Shown one piece after another: positions 19,664-31,345 of a stretch of DNA of 64,000 bases. The notes beneath the pieces are model-generated. The model ran no database searches and was not told the origin of the DNA. It saw only the letters and a list, made by a program, of their open reading frames with translations. Made by a program: the position numbers and the translations under genes. Origin of the DNA: Byssothecium circinans (Eukaryota > Ascomycota > Dothideomycetes > Pleosporales > Massarinaceae); assembly GCA_010015675.1 (NCBI GenBank), contig ML977030.1, positions 172,724 to 236,723 on the forward strand. Reading direction: 5' to 3'. Within the stretch, counting starts at the first letter, position 1. Every line of letters begins with the position of its first letter.

Positions 19664-20592
19664 ATGAGTGAGGAATCTCTACACGGGTAGTCAATGTTCG
19701 AGCGTGTAGACGCCTCTAGGCATATATATGGGCTGCATCTCTAAAATTGTATGTTCCTGTAGGTAATGGGCGGAGCTAAGATGGCACTGTGAAGGACGTA
19801 GATGACTAGATCAGCTGCTCTTGGGAAGATAGAGTCAGAACGTGGTCATGGGCAGCTGGCAGGGATAGAAAACCCCCCGCGGTAAACTTTTGGCAGCCTT
19901 TAAATCCTCTATTTCGTTCTTGAAGCTGTCATCACCCGCTATCTCGTGCAAGAAGTCACTGTTGCTCCCTCTCTAGCCACTCAAGATGGAGCATCAATGT
20001 GCTATATTGCAGTGTCCAACGCCATACTATCTTTTGTGTGAATACGAAAAACCCAATCCTGGCAAATTGAGATCATAGGTTCAAGCAGATATGCTTTCCT
20101 GCCGAAGTTCCACTTACAACTTCACACTGCAACGGCGTACAACCAATATCCTCGGCTACTTCTCCGTAAAACGTTGCTTGTAGCGCGCAGGGTTTCTATA
20201 TACACAATGAAAGGCTTTTAGTTATCACAATTTCTTCATTGTGCGATTCCCCGTTTCTGCGTAGTTGATCGTATCACACCCCCTTACAGATGACTAAGCC
20301 CCACTTCAACCTCTTCCCAAACTTTCTCAAGCACGTAACAATACTTCGAGCAAACGGAACGCGCTCACGATATCGCGAACTCCAGAGCGTCTACATTAGC
20401 GTTCTTGGCATACAGACAAAAAGCGGATTGACGTTTTCTCTCGCCTTCTCCCTCGCACTCTCCATTGACCCCGCCGTGCAGCATATCCGGATATTAAAAT
20501 ATTCTGCGTACTCTCATTTCAATTCTCTTCCCTCTTCCTCTCCGAGAAAAATCCCGACCGATATCTTTCTTTTCGACGACAGCGCACCCGAC
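19664..20592. other. Intergenic
   Basis: No gene called. The frame in phase with the next gene is open upstream to 20290, but the ATG at 20593 better fits the following sequence. A TATA-like stretch (ATATTAAAATATT) occurs near 20491. Confidence 0.5.
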
Positions 20593-23504
20593 ATGTCTGC
20601 TCCGGACAACAGTCAAGCTCCTTCTCGCGCGCACATGGAGCAGCAGTCTACCGCGGGGGGACACTGGGCTCGAAATTCAATTGCCCAAAGCCCTTTCCTC
20701 ACCACCCCGCAACCCGCAATGCGGCCCGCCTTCCAGAACAACCCTCACGGCCGCGTCGTTAACAAGACTACACCCGGGATGCGACAAGCACCATGCAGCC
20801 CACACATCCCGCCGTACCCACCAATGCCGCAAGCCCAACCAATCGTTTCCAGCCAATGGTCTAACTTTGGGCACCATGCCAACACCACAACCCAGCAGAA
20901 TGCCGGTCCCTTCGATATCCACATTGATGCAGGTCACAACATGCACGTTGGAGACAACAGCGCCAGACATCCCATAAATGGGTATCAGCAGGTACATTAT
21001 CTAGTGCACCCTCAGGAGAATAGCCATGTTAACAAAATCAGCAGCAGCAGAACGGTCGGCCCACGCCAATTGCCCACCAGTTGCTCTCAGCCCAGGTACG
21101 CTTACACGTATGCATTTGCATAACCCATCTAACTAACGATTCACAGACACCCCATCCAGGTGCCACCTACATGCTACCAGCCGAAGGGAGCAACAAGCGC
21201 AAGGCTGGTGCTGGGGACAGCGTGTCTATGAAGCGCAACCGTATTGACAAGACAAGCTGGGCGAACGACCAATCCAACTGCCCTCAGCAGCCGACGCCGG
21301 ATATCCCCTCATTATTTCATTACCAGCGATCGAATATGATTCCGCCTTCGGGTGGTTCTCAGGGTACAACGCCTGTAAAGAACAGGGGGGACACAATGGT
21401 CAACACCCCCTTGAGCATGTACAATGCGCATATTGTAGACAATCACGGCTACAATCCATATAGCTACAGCTACAACCCATATGCCACGCCGTACCAACAG
21501 GGCGCACAGTTCGGACCCATCCACTCGAACAACCAACCGACCCAACCGTCCATCGGCAACAGCACTGCTTTCCAGCAAATGGTGAGGCCTTCTGGGCAAC
21601 AGATCACCCAAAATGGGTCGGCGGCAAACAACGGGGTCACTGGACCATCATACTCCGCTTTCATGAACCCTGGGCATGGAATGGCTACACCATCGCCCCA
21701 CTCAACGCCATACTCAACGCCTTCAGTCTTTCCAGGAAGCTCGCCCTTCTTTGGCCAGGTATCACAGGCAGGTGGTAGTCCTCTAACTGAGTACACACCT
21801 GACACTCCGGCGAGTGGAAGTCGCATGAACTTCCAGGAGACCCTTGGTACCCCGTCAAGGCTCCCCACTGTTCAGTTCACTCCATTTGTTGGACCTACTC
21901 GGGGTCCGATGACAGCACCTCATGCCAACGGCAACGGCAAGCGGAAAGAGGTCATCGTTAATGATGATGAACCCACTACTACCACCCCACTGCAAATGGG
22001 CATTGCTCAACCGAATGGGAGTGAAAACAAGCATCAAGAGTTCATTGTCATTGATGATGAACCCATTACTACTTCTGTACCGCAAGAAGTCTCGGCCAAG
22101 CCCAACGTCGACAAACCTCAGAAGACTCCTCAATATTTTGCTCCGAGCCAGGAGTTGCTCCGAATAGAGAAAGAATTCGAAAACCGCAATCTCAGAGCTG
22201 TCCACGATACGAAATTTGAGAGGTCTTCCAATCGCGGAGTACGAGTTTTCAAGGACACGAAAGCCTGGATGGCCGTCGGTCGCACAGAGAAAGCAAAACC
22301 GAACTTCTCCACTTTGCCTGCTACACATCTGCTCCCCAATGGTACTTACAGATGTCACCACGTTGGGCGGGATCATCTTGAAAATTGTAGGAGGCGCAAC
22401 TGTGTCCATCCTTGCTGCACTGTCGGTGTGACGCTACAGCAATGCCTCGCCTGGATGACAAAAGGGGAAAAGCAGTTTGTAACAGAATTTCCGGACTCCA
22501 ACTACACCTGCGTCTATTACAAACAGAAGAAGTTACCTGCAGACGTAGAGAGGGCGCTTGCACTTGAGACTGCACCAGCTGCACAGGTACCGTCACCACA
22601 ACGTGCTCCTGCACAGGTACCGCCACCACAACGTGCTCCTGCACAGGTACCGCTGCCACAACCTGCTCCTACACAGAACTATGAGAGTCAAGCTTCGCCT
22701 GGTCAACCTTCCCCTGGAGACAAGCGTAAAGCAGACTCCGACGAAGACTTGGAGCACAAACCAAAGCGACAGAGAATGGTGGACCCTGAGATGACACATC
22801 GGAGCGGCGAGGACGATATCGATGACAACGATGAACGTCCTGATCTTCCCAATTCAGGAATGGAACTTGTCTTTGAAGATGCCGAGGAGCTCTGCCGTGC
22901 ACGCGCAGCTAAGATCCGTGCGGCAAGGCAAGCTGAGAAGTCCGTGGAATCTGGGCAAGGCGAGCAAGAAGACGAGGGAACGCAAAACCTGGGCGTACCA
23001 AAGACGGTTGAAGAGTGGAAGAGAAGATTTGGCGCCGTCTGTACGCATCGAGCCTATCCGAGGAAGCCAGGCAACAATTGCGTGCGACAGACTTGTAAAG
23101 ATCTCTGCTGCAAAAAAGAAGCGTCTGTCGCCGCCATTAAGAGAGCCATCCAGAACAAGTTGACAAGAGGCAAAAAGGCAGCAGGCGCATCGAAAAGCAC
23201 TGCTGGAGGCTCAGCTTCTGTCACTCAGCCGGATACAACTCAAGAATCCACCGGAGCAGCACTTCCCGTCGAGGATATCCAGACGGCTACACAGGAGCAA
23301 CAAGCCCAGATACCTACCGATGCCGTTGACACGGAGGATATCTACAGCGCTTTCATGGACGAATGCGACTTGGATGATGTCCAGGAGCAACAGGTGCAGA
23401 CACCTACCAATGTCGCTGACCCGGACGCTATCTACGAGGCTTTCATGAAGAACTTCGACGAGGGTGATGCCTGGGAAGAAGAGCCTGCCGTTGTTGTTGA
23501 ATAA
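20593..23504 (+). CDS. Protein with two Cys/His modules and SUMO-interaction-like motifs
   Basis: Unrecognised. Proposed exons: 20593-20991, 21042-21095, 21147-23504. The 50- and 51-bp introns (GTACAT to ATCAG; GTACGC to TCACAG) bring all parts into one frame. The N-terminal half is Pro/Gln/Asn-rich and disordered. Two short motifs, EVIVNDDEPT and EFIVIDDEPI (about 21950 and 22040), are hydrophobic cores followed by acids, as in SUMO-interacting motifs. Two Cys/His modules follow: C-x-H-x8-C-x4-C-x-H-x-C-C at about 22350-22430 and C-x-H-x10-C-x4-C-x-D-x-C-C at about 23040-23115. They resemble each other and could bind zinc; a faint likeness to the Cys-rich tail of MER3/HFM1 helicases is unproven. 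A 30-bp tandem repeat (22581-22670) lies between them. Near the C-terminus DIYSAFMDECD and AIYEAFMKNFD mark an internal duplication. A single TAA (23502) ends the frame, but coding-like sequence continues in the same frame to 24098. Confidence 0.7.
22581..22670 (+). repeat. 30-bp in-frame tandem repeat, three copies
   Basis: Three 30-bp units beginning GCACAGGTACC encode AQVPSPQRAP, AQVPPPQRAP and AQVPLPQPAP. The unit is a multiple of three, so copy-number change keeps the reading frame. Confidence 0.9.
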
Positions 23505-24098
23505 CCTCCCAACAATAGCAAGGACCTTGCCGTCGCCCAAGGAAACGGTCGTCAAGAGCTGAAAGAGCAGTCAGTGACTGCAAACACCCTCCCAACGACC
23601 TCAGCATCAGAGCATACCGCAGGCGAGTTGAGAATCGATTCCGCACAAGCCGAGAATTCTGAGGATAGTGACGATCTCGACGATCTGTTTGAAGATACGG
23701 AGAACCAGGGAGACTCCAATCTCGACGCCCATTCCGAAGACCACGAGAACGAAGGAGTAGCCCAAAAAGACCCAGCAACAATGCTGGGCAACCAGTCTTC
23801 TACTCACACTGACGACCAAGACACCACAGGCGAGGAGGTCCAATCCGGAGAGGTCGATCCTACAGCCAACAAGAGCGCTGTAATCGACAGGGGAAATGAA
23901 GCTGGGACAGTATATTCCAACTCCGGGGACGTTTCCTGCATTTCCAATTCGGACGATCTCCCAGAGTCTGATCCGAGCGATTCGGAGGAAAGCGACGCTG
24001 ATGACGACGGGTCCGCACTACTATGGGCAATACATCTACCGCCAGAGCAACGAGGGCGCCCGTACGTACCTGGTGGCTACCAGCCCGGGCTCCGCTAG
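23505..24098 (+). other. In-frame coding-like extension beyond TAA 23502
   Basis: Directly after TAA 23502-23504 the same frame stays open for about 197 codons to TAG 24096 or so. It encodes an acidic, Ser/Asp/Glu-rich segment (AENSEDSDDLDDLFEDTE; SNSDDLPESDPSDSEES) that ends in a Trp/Pro-containing tail. Composition matches the C-terminal style of the upstream protein. Either TAA replaced a CAA (Gln) codon, an unrecognised intron removes it, or this is a separate fragment without its own ATG. No GT-AG pair with good signals that removes the stop in phase was found by eye. Confidence 0.5.
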
Positions 24099-25473
24099 GC
24101 CTCTGTCCTCGTCACAATCACGACCGTTACGAACAGTCTCCCCGTCTCCATCTCAGGCATGGATCAAACTATACAAAGACGTATCAATGATACGCAAGAA
24201 AACAAGCAGTCACACCCTCTCCCTAAGGCTGCTTGAAAGAACGAGAGTGGTACCGTCCCTATATTGGTTGAATCTCACGGCATTGGCCCTACAAAAAACT
24301 CTACAAAAAGACCGAGTATTCTAGGCATAAAACATTTCCTAGAGCCACTTTCTAGATACATGTTCTGCGATCTCTTTTTCCTCCGTTTAATGCTTCCCCA
24401 CTATCCAACCAGAAACATTCGACAATAGGAAAGCACTTCCCGCCATTCCCTCTCCCAAGTTCAAGGCTTTAAGGGTTCCTATTCGTCAATATCTGACCAG
24501 GTCCACCGCTATTTCCCTCTTTTTGAGTGCTTCACGACAACCCAATCAAGCATATCAACGATAGCGATGAATTCTTTTGAAGGCAAAGCCCCAGGCAATT
24601 GAGGATGATGAGGGACACGGGAAAGATTTTTAAGCACAGGCCTTCAAACATGTTGCTAGTGGCGTGAGTGGGGGCATACGATTGTTCACCTTTAGCATAG
24701 CGTTAATTGTTTATGGTCGGCTTTATTTGATGCTTGCATTCAGCGCCGGCTAGATTAATAGCAGATATTCAAATTCGGGACATGATCTTAATACTTTAAC
24801 ATGCTTATTACATTCATTGAAGGTTAGTTCCTAATAATGTTTCTTTGAGTTAAGCTGTAGCGTCGATTGGGCGTGTACTCTAGCTGAGCTTAGTCAGTGG
24901 CTTTACACTATTATTCTATATCCGAAAAAACAATATAAAAGCAGATAATGCATGGACGGACTCTAGCAGTAGGTTTTAACGGTTATTCTGCGAGCTTATC
25001 CAAAACTGATAAGGTAGACCAATAGCCGTCTCAGCAGGCGTCACAACAACAGTGGCATCCTATTCTGCATAATAACACAGAATAAAGAGGTTGAGAACAA
25101 CAATCGTTCCAACAATGGGGGAATCAATAGCGCCACAATAGAAATCCGTGTCGTAGGGGCGTGCACGCTCGCGGTGACGCTGGCATCGCGACAGTTACGT
25201 GCAAGCGCTGTGCGCAGCAACAATACCATGGTACGTTGCTGACGTTTGCAACGCGCCACAACGACCGACCTCCCCGCTATTATGTTGAAAAAACCTTCCT
25301 ATTGTCCTAATAAAACATTAGCCCGCCGACTACCTTATATAAATAATTCCAGTGTCCGCGTATCTGCTTCCACATTCTCTCCCCATCACAACTGCACTCC
25401 ACAACTCCACCCTCACAAAACCTTACCACCACCACTCCTCACCAACTCTACAACTCCACAACTCTACCTCACC
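24099..25473. other. Intergenic, partly AT-rich
   Basis: No gene seen. About 24640-25000 is AT-rich with many TA/TTAA steps, compatible with an old mutated repeat, but no terminal repeats were found. A C/T/A-rich leader precedes the ATG at 25474. Confidence 0.5.
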
Positions 25474-26298
25474 ATGGCGTCCTACAACCGTAACGGCACC
25501 AAAGACATGTCGTTCGCCCTTTTCGCCGGCGAGAAAAGCCACCAACCCATGCGCAACCCTGGCTACGGCGCTGGCGCCTCAGATGCCATCCAGGCCACCT
25601 TTGGCACTCCCCCCGCCGACGGCCCAGCTACTGGATCGCTCGCAGGCTACATCAGCAACATGGACGCAAAGATCGCCGATGCGCGCGAGGCCACTGCCGT
25701 CGCCAAAGACGAGTACCGCACCGCCTACCTCAAGGTGCGGAAGTTGATGAAACCCACTCCGGCAACGACCACGGAGCAGAAAGAGAAGAAGAAGGATGAC
25801 GGCAAAGCCGTGAAGACCACCGCGGGCCCAAAGGTCACCGTGATGAGGCTTGCCGTGTCCACCAGCATCCAGAAGCGACCGGGCTCCAAGCCCACTGGCG
25901 TTCAGAAAGCGACCGGTTCGGCGTCCCCGTCGTCGCCCCACCGCCCGACCGAGCCCACGACTCTGAAAGAGCTCAACCGAGCCAACAACGTCGCGAGGCT
26001 CAAGTACCAAGCGGCGTTGAAGGCTGAGGAGGCTCTGCAAGAGCAAAAAGCGCAGGCAGTAGAGCGCGCTGAGAAGAAGAAGACGGCTGAGAAGGAGAAG
26101 GCCGCGAAGGTCGCGAAGAGGAATGCGGCCATGGGGGTCAAGACCAGCCCTGCTGCCATGGGTGTCGACTCAGTGCCGATTGGGATCCGCAAGAAGATGG
26201 CGTCTGGGCCCGTGTCGAGGGTGGGTGTCCTCATGGGCAAGCAGGCGGGCAGGACTTCGGCTCGTGGGAAGTTCCTAGATAACATCCTGGGGAAGTAG
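25474..26298 (+). CDS. Hypothetical Ala/Lys-rich protein (274 aa)
   Basis: Unrecognised, single exon. ATG 25474 stands in good context (CACCATGGC) after a CT/CA-rich leader. The N-terminus (MASYNRNGTKDMSFALFAGE) is followed by a possible helical segment (NMDAKIADAREATAVAKDE YRTAYLKVRKL), a disordered Pro/Ser/Thr stretch, a strong coiled-coil-like helix (LNRANNVARLKYQAALKAEE, then EQKAQAVERAEKKKTAEK) and a C-terminal stretch rich in Gly, Lys and Met that ends GKFLDNILGK. Intact open frame. Function unknown; the basic helices could bind nucleic acid or mediate dimerisation. Confidence 0.7.
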   Translation: MASYNRNGTKDMSFALFAGEKSHQPMRNPGYGAGASDAIQATFGTPPADGPATGSLAGYISNMDAKIADAREATAVAKDEYRTAYLKVRKLMKPTPATTTEQKEKKKDDGKAVKTTAGPKVTVMRLAVSTSIQKRPGSKPTGVQKATGSASPSSPHRPTEPTTLKELNRANNVARLKYQAALKAEEALQEQKAQAVERAEKKKTAEKEKAAKVAKRNAAMGVKTSPAAMGVDSVPIGIRKKMASGPVSRVGVLMGKQAGRTSARGKFLDNILGK

Positions 26299-27303
26299 GC
26301 AGTCATTTAGGTCTTGCGGGGGCGTTGACGAAGGAGTTGTTGAGTTTGGAGCCTAGGCGGTTGGGTTTGCGATGTTTCTTATTGGTGTCTTACTTTTGAC
26401 ATGTTTTAGGGCATTTTCTGTAGCGTTTACAACTATACCTATCAGTACATTTTGACTGATTAAACGAAGCATCATCTCTCCTATACATTTTTATGAAGTA
26501 TGTTCCTATTGACTTCAATAAAAAGACATACCCTCTTCCCCTTGCATCATAGGTCTCGCTCTATATTAATTCTTATACCCGTTAGATGGCTTTTATTCAA
26601 CCATGGTACTGGTTATCAGCGCATAATTAGAATAGCTTGAATGGCTCATACACCTCACAAATCCTTCTTTGTCGCAAAGCTTATACCCACATATATCACT
26701 TCCAGTAGCTCCCTAAAGTCCGGTGGTTCTACCCCCTTTCACTATCGCAATAGTTTCTCGCCCCTCCCTTCACTTCAGCATCCCACCTACCCTCTACCTA
26801 AAATTTCTCATCTTACACCACCACCTCTATATCACCCACTTGCCCCCTAAAAATCTCCCCCAGAACAGCGAGTAGACGGTGCAATGCGAATTTTTTTCTC
26901 CGCTCGTGTATGTAGAAATGGATAACGTGAAGGTGCTTTAGTTATTGTAGGCTGCTTATACGTGTGTGGTGATGGGAGTCGAGTTTTCTGTGATGGGAAC
27001 ATGTGCGAGACATTTCAGATCACACTCTGTTAAAATGTTGACAGCGGCCTTGAAACACTAAGACTTCTTAGTAATTAGGATTTCTGACACTTCCAGCGGA
27101 TTTTACTAAACATGTCCGCTTGGTAGCGAGACAACGCTAGCGAAAGCCCACGCATGTAGGAAAATGTATTCCAACAATTTGACAGAAACGATTGAACTGT
27201 ACCGTAAGCGACCTCATTCATAAGATTCTACAACATACACAGAAAACCCCCTTTAACCACACGAGACTACCGCAAGTCGTCTCGAGGAACAAGTGATAGC
27301 TCA
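26299..27303. other. Intergenic, mixed AT-rich
   Basis: No gene seen. Contains the 3' flank of the preceding gene, with AATAAA-like stretches near 26517 (TCAATAAAAAG), and a pyrimidine-rich tract at 26740-26860. Confidence 0.5.
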
Positions 27304-27981
27304 TCAGCCCTTCCAACCCACCATGCCCAAAATCTCCGCAGCACTCTTCTCGATCGGCAAATCCGTCGTATCAAACTCCTTCCCCTGAAACAAAATCCCC
27401 TCCCCAACGTTCACCTCGCCTAAATCCACCAGCTCATTCTCTCTCACCAACGCATCCAACACCTTCCCATCCCCCAACTTCTTTTTCCCTGCCTGATACC
27501 TTTCCACACCCTCAAATCTCTTCCTGTGCTCTTCAACCCCACACCTCAAATTCAGCATGTGGAACGACACTGAGGTCCCCCTCGTAATATCGAGATATTC
27601 ATGCAAGACGGCAATATCATCGCTGTTGTTTCCGACGCAGGCACTCATGATAAAGACGAGGTCAGGGTTCGCATTAAGATCTTCTTTAATGGCGGAGAAG
27701 GCGACGCTGCAGATTGCCTTGCGGAGGGCTTTGTGAGAAGGTCCACGGCCGGGGCGGATGGCCTCAGCGGGGTCGATGAGGATGTGGTTGTCGATGAGAC
27801 GGGTGGTACTTTTGGGGAGGGAGTCCTGCATTGCGCGGGCGATGGCGTGTTTTCCGACGCCGGGGAAGCCGTTGAGAAGGATGATGTGGCCTGCGGTTCT
27901 TTAGCGAACAGTCATCATGGTGCGAACAGCATCATACTTACCCATGCTTTGCGCTAAGGGCGAGACTGTTCCATTTGTCAT
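27304..27981 (-). CDS. P-loop kinase-like (AAA_33-type) protein, 208 aa
   Basis: Two exons: 27981-27942 and 27890-27304, joined by a 51-bp intron (GTAAGT to CGCAG) in phase 1. The junction creates SMGHIILLNGFPGVGKHAIA, where HIILLNGFPGVGK is a hydrophobic strand followed by a Walker A loop, as in small ATP-binding kinases of the AAA_33 group. The usual Ser/Thr after the Lys (GKST or GKLT) is replaced by His-Ala, which may weaken Mg-nucleotide binding. Later elements are consistent with a nucleotide-kinase fold: LIDNHILIDP, LVFIMSACVGNN and an RCGVEEHRKRFEG segment resembling a lid. The predicted enzyme is cytosolic; the phosphoryl acceptor is unknown. The ATG 27981 starts a short first exon of 13 codons. 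Confidence 0.8.
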
Positions 27982-28251
27982 GAGTTGTGTATTGCAATGC
28001 TTGTTCCCAATTTGATGCAAGTGGTTGATGACGTCCGCCCTTTCCTTGTACCCTAATACTCTTCGCCAAACTGCTCTCTGCTACCACGTGCTCGCTTAAC
28101 AAAACCATTCGCATGAGTTACATGCTGTCCAATCAACTTAACTAAACTTACCAGCCTCGCACTAGCAGTATTTTTAGCAAACCGCGGGCCATTTCAACTT
28201 GACTGCCAACATGCGTTGTTGGGATAATAAAGCTGTGCTCCTAGCAGCTAC

Positions 28252-28572
28252 CTATGCGACATCCATTGGTACAAGCTGTTTTGCCATAACGGGTACTTCA
28301 GCATCGATGAAGACATCTTCCTCGTGCATAATCTTTGTGTAATCGGCTTCAAAGACAGTGCGAACCGCTACAGTGAATGGAAATGTCGAATCAACGAACA
28401 CCATCACGTCTATACAAGACAGTAGTGTGTTTTCAAAGTTTTCACTGGAGCCCCTGACTACCATTTCATATGGAGTGTCACCAAAGACGTTTTCGGCAAG
28501 TACTTGAATCTTCCCTGTGACACGTAAATCCGCGATGCACAGCCTGATGCACGAAGTATTGGACTTCGTCAT
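28252..28572 (-). CDS. Hypothetical small protein (106 aa)
   Basis: Unrecognised single-exon frame with globular composition: RLCIADLRVTGKIQVLAEN, TPYEMVVRGSSENFENTLL, CIDVMVFVDSTFPFTVAVR, then an acidic tail ending in VPMDVA. Start set at ATG 28572; the frame is open upstream by seven codons to a TTG only. A TATA-like sequence on the same strand about 115 bp upstream supports a real promoter. No signal peptide or membrane segment. It could be a lineage-specific gene. Confidence 0.5.
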   Translation of the reverse strand: MTKSNTSCIRLCIADLRVTGKIQVLAENVFGDTPYEMVVRGSSENFENTLLSCIDVMVFVDSTFPFTVAVRTVFEADYTKIMHEEDVFIDAEVPVMAKQLVPMDVA

Positions 28573-28681
28573 GATTGGCACTGCCGTTTCCAAAGAAGTG
28601 GGTCATCGTGTCAAAACACAAGGAAATTTTTGTAGCAGTAGAGGAGGAAAATGAAAGAGAGGAGAAATGAACGATGCTGCG

Positions 28682-28692
28682 GCTTTATAAGC
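28682..28692 (-). promoter_or_regulatory. TATA-like box
   Basis: On the minus strand the sequence reads CTTATAAAGCC, about 115 bp upstream of the ATG at 28572. A TATA-like element in this place fits a fungal promoter. Confidence 0.4.
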
Positions 28693-29783
28693 TGGAGAGT
28701 AGCTTCGTGACCTTGCAAATTCCATGAGATACAAAATTGAACGGTCTCAATAGGAAGGGGTTAAGAGTTGATGTCCAACAGCGATTGAGAATTCTCGTGT
28801 CGAACCCCCTTATATTCTATTTAGGACTTCACCTCCGCTGCGTACTTTCTAAACCATCTCAGTATTCGCGAAGGACGCATTGCGACGTTGTGGGGAGAGC
28901 GATCGCCGGTCGAGAGAGTAAGTAGTGCAAATATACATATGTAGTGAGTAAAAGCTGAGTCACGTCATGTAAAGTTGACTTTGGATAATATCAAATGGGT
29001 CGATCAGAAAGACATAGGCTTGTGAGAGTTGAGGTGATGTCGGAGTCGGAACCGAATTCCCCACAAAAAGGACGCCACATTGTGGCACGTGCACGTGCAT
29101 CATCTAAGCGTCAAACACGCCAACTACGCCATGATATCAACGATGACCTTCGTCCCTCGTAGTTTTTCTTCACCTTAACTTTACTGCTGCCTCTTCTTCG
29201 GCAACTTCACGACACTCACCGTCTACGCCCCTCACTCTCGGCCTCACTTGACCCTATTCCCGAGAATCACATCATCACAGCCTCCAATACCGCAACAGGC
29301 ATCCAACAGCCGACATCCCCAAGCAGGACTGCCGCCATCCCAAAACAGCAGGTCTGCAGCCTCTACCAGATTGGCGAATATCTTAACTCGTACATCTCGA
29401 GTCGTTCTGAAGCTTGAAGCGGTCGACTAGCGCGATCCGGAAGGTGTCACTACACCGAAAATAGTTTATTGCACGTGTGCACTGGCTGCGCCGATAAGAA
29501 TACCCAGTCACGCAGCCATTCCGACGCCTTCCGGGGTACTTCTAAGTTTAGAGTGTCCGACGTGGACTTAGGTTTGGGTCAATTCTTTGAGTGACGCAGT
29601 GGCGCGAGGAGGTGGTGAATTAGGAGCGTGAAGGGAAGGGCTGCGGGGTCGGAAGGAAGGAGGGAGTTGAAAGAGAAGGGTTGCGAAGTGAGTGGATTGT
29701 CACTTTGACTACGCCGCGGAAAGGACGATCACTACTCTTTGCTGGACTTTGAGACTTGGAAAAGACTTCAGAAGAACGTCAGG
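28693..29783. other. Intergenic
   Basis: No gene supported. Near 29083-29100 the sequence GGCACGTGCACGTGCATC contains two overlapping CACGTG/GCACGTGC E-box palindromes. The last 250 bp are G/A-rich and lead to the F-box gene. Confidence 0.5.
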
Positions 29784-31345
29784 ATGGATTCGACACCTAC
29801 GCCTCCGATCCTCACTCTACCTTCCGAACTAATTAATCAGGTTCTCTCCTACCTCGCACTACCCGACCTCATTTCTGCCAGTTCCGTAAACCACGCTTTC
29901 CACGACCACACGCTCCAAGACACACTCTACCAACCCTTCGTTCAAGAAAGCGTCCCAGGCAGCACCCTCCGCAAACCCGAAAGCCTGTCCTGGCGCGAAC
30001 TCTTCAAGCAACACCACCCATACTGGTTCATCCCCAAGAACAAGATTTGGTTTTCCGACAACCAACACGCAGGCAAACTCCTCATAGCACGGTACGACCA
30101 CCGCATCAATGCCATCGAAGCTTATACTCTAGTGGCTGAGCGTCGGCAACCTACATTCCAGACCTGGACCTGGAATCCTAACACTATTATCCATACTTTC
30201 AACCCTCGCATCCAGCTGGATCTGAATCAGCCAGACATACGGCTAGACGCTTCAGCATATGAGAACGCGACTGGTACCGTAGGATACCGTCTGCAGAAGG
30301 AGATTCCGATGAACACTACCAACGAGTCACCTCGACCTACAGCGGGTCTCTACTCTCGCCTTATGCTCGCAAGACCATGGCCCAAACACATCACGACAGA
30401 AGCTACTCCAGTATGGCCACCACTCACTCTTCCAAGCGCAGAACGTACCCGCTGCGATTCCTCCAACGCATTCCGAGATATCGCTAGCCGACCCTCTAAA
30501 ATTTCTGAGCTGTCAACCACGAACTTCCGATTACGGAGGTGGATTGAGTTCTCCTCACGACACCATGGAATGAATATGCGCGTAGGCGAGGATATCACGA
30601 CATGGGCTACGTTGCCCGAAGAGTGCTACACGCCTACCGAGCAAAAGCCGTGGCAGGGGATTTGGTGCGGAGATTATGCAGGACATGGGTGCGAGTTCCT
30701 TGCTATCATGCAACCGGATGACCCGAGACCGTTGCCTGTGAAAGCGGAATGGGTGATGAGGACGAGGGCGAGGGAGAGGGAATCCAGTGTGAGTAGTGAG
30801 GGGTCGTGGGCTACGGCACCGACGGGTTCGGAGGAGGAGCGGGAGGAGCCGTGGCAGGAAGCTGGCACGTACTCGTCCGATGGAGAGGCAGGGGTGGAGG
30901 GCAGTGTTGCTGCTTCGCACACTAAATCCCATGCACCCTCGTCGCTGGCTAGCGATCAATCAATTTTCGAAGACGAGATCGAGTACTCCGGCCGCATCGA
31001 AGCCGTCAAGCTGACCGGCGATCCGAACATCCCACGAGGAGAATACACGTTTATCGCGCCGGACATAGGACCGGATGGACTGATTAGGGTAGCGACTGAG
31101 GATATGTTCAAGGGCGCGAGGATCGTGAAGAGTGTAGGCCATATTGCCGCAGGGGGATTCCGCGATGGTAAGTCATTCCTTTTTAATGGTATGCGAGATG
31201 ATGCATGCTAAGGACCGCAGACGACTACATAGCCTCGCAGCTCATCCTCATATCTCATGATCGACTTGCGCAGTACTGGGAGACGTTTGGACATGTATCT
31301 TTCTACCAGCGCGTCAACATTGACGAGTTCACAACGGTACCTTGA
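29784..31345 (+). CDS. F-box protein (502 aa)
   Basis: Likely substrate-recognition subunit of an SCF ubiquitin ligase. Two exons: 29784-31167 and 31221-31345; a 53-bp intron (GTAAGT to CCGCAG) in phase 1. Residues about 8-45 form the F-box (ILTLPSELINQVLSYLALPDL, SVNHAF), which binds Skp1. The following LSWRELFKQHHPYWFIPKNKIWF and the C-terminal segment after the intron (YIASQLILISHDRLAQYW, FGHVSFYQRVNID) match a conserved group of fungal F-box proteins that share this tail. Between them lies an acidic/Ser-rich disordered insert (about residues 345-405). The ATG 29784 directly precedes the F-box; an upstream in-frame start at 29739 would add 15 residues. The second exon is needed for the conserved tail and confirms the intron. 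Confidence 0.9.

Noticed and set aside
24640..25000. Degraded transposon in AT-rich DNA
   Set aside because: No terminal repeats, target duplication or transposase fragment could be found by eye.
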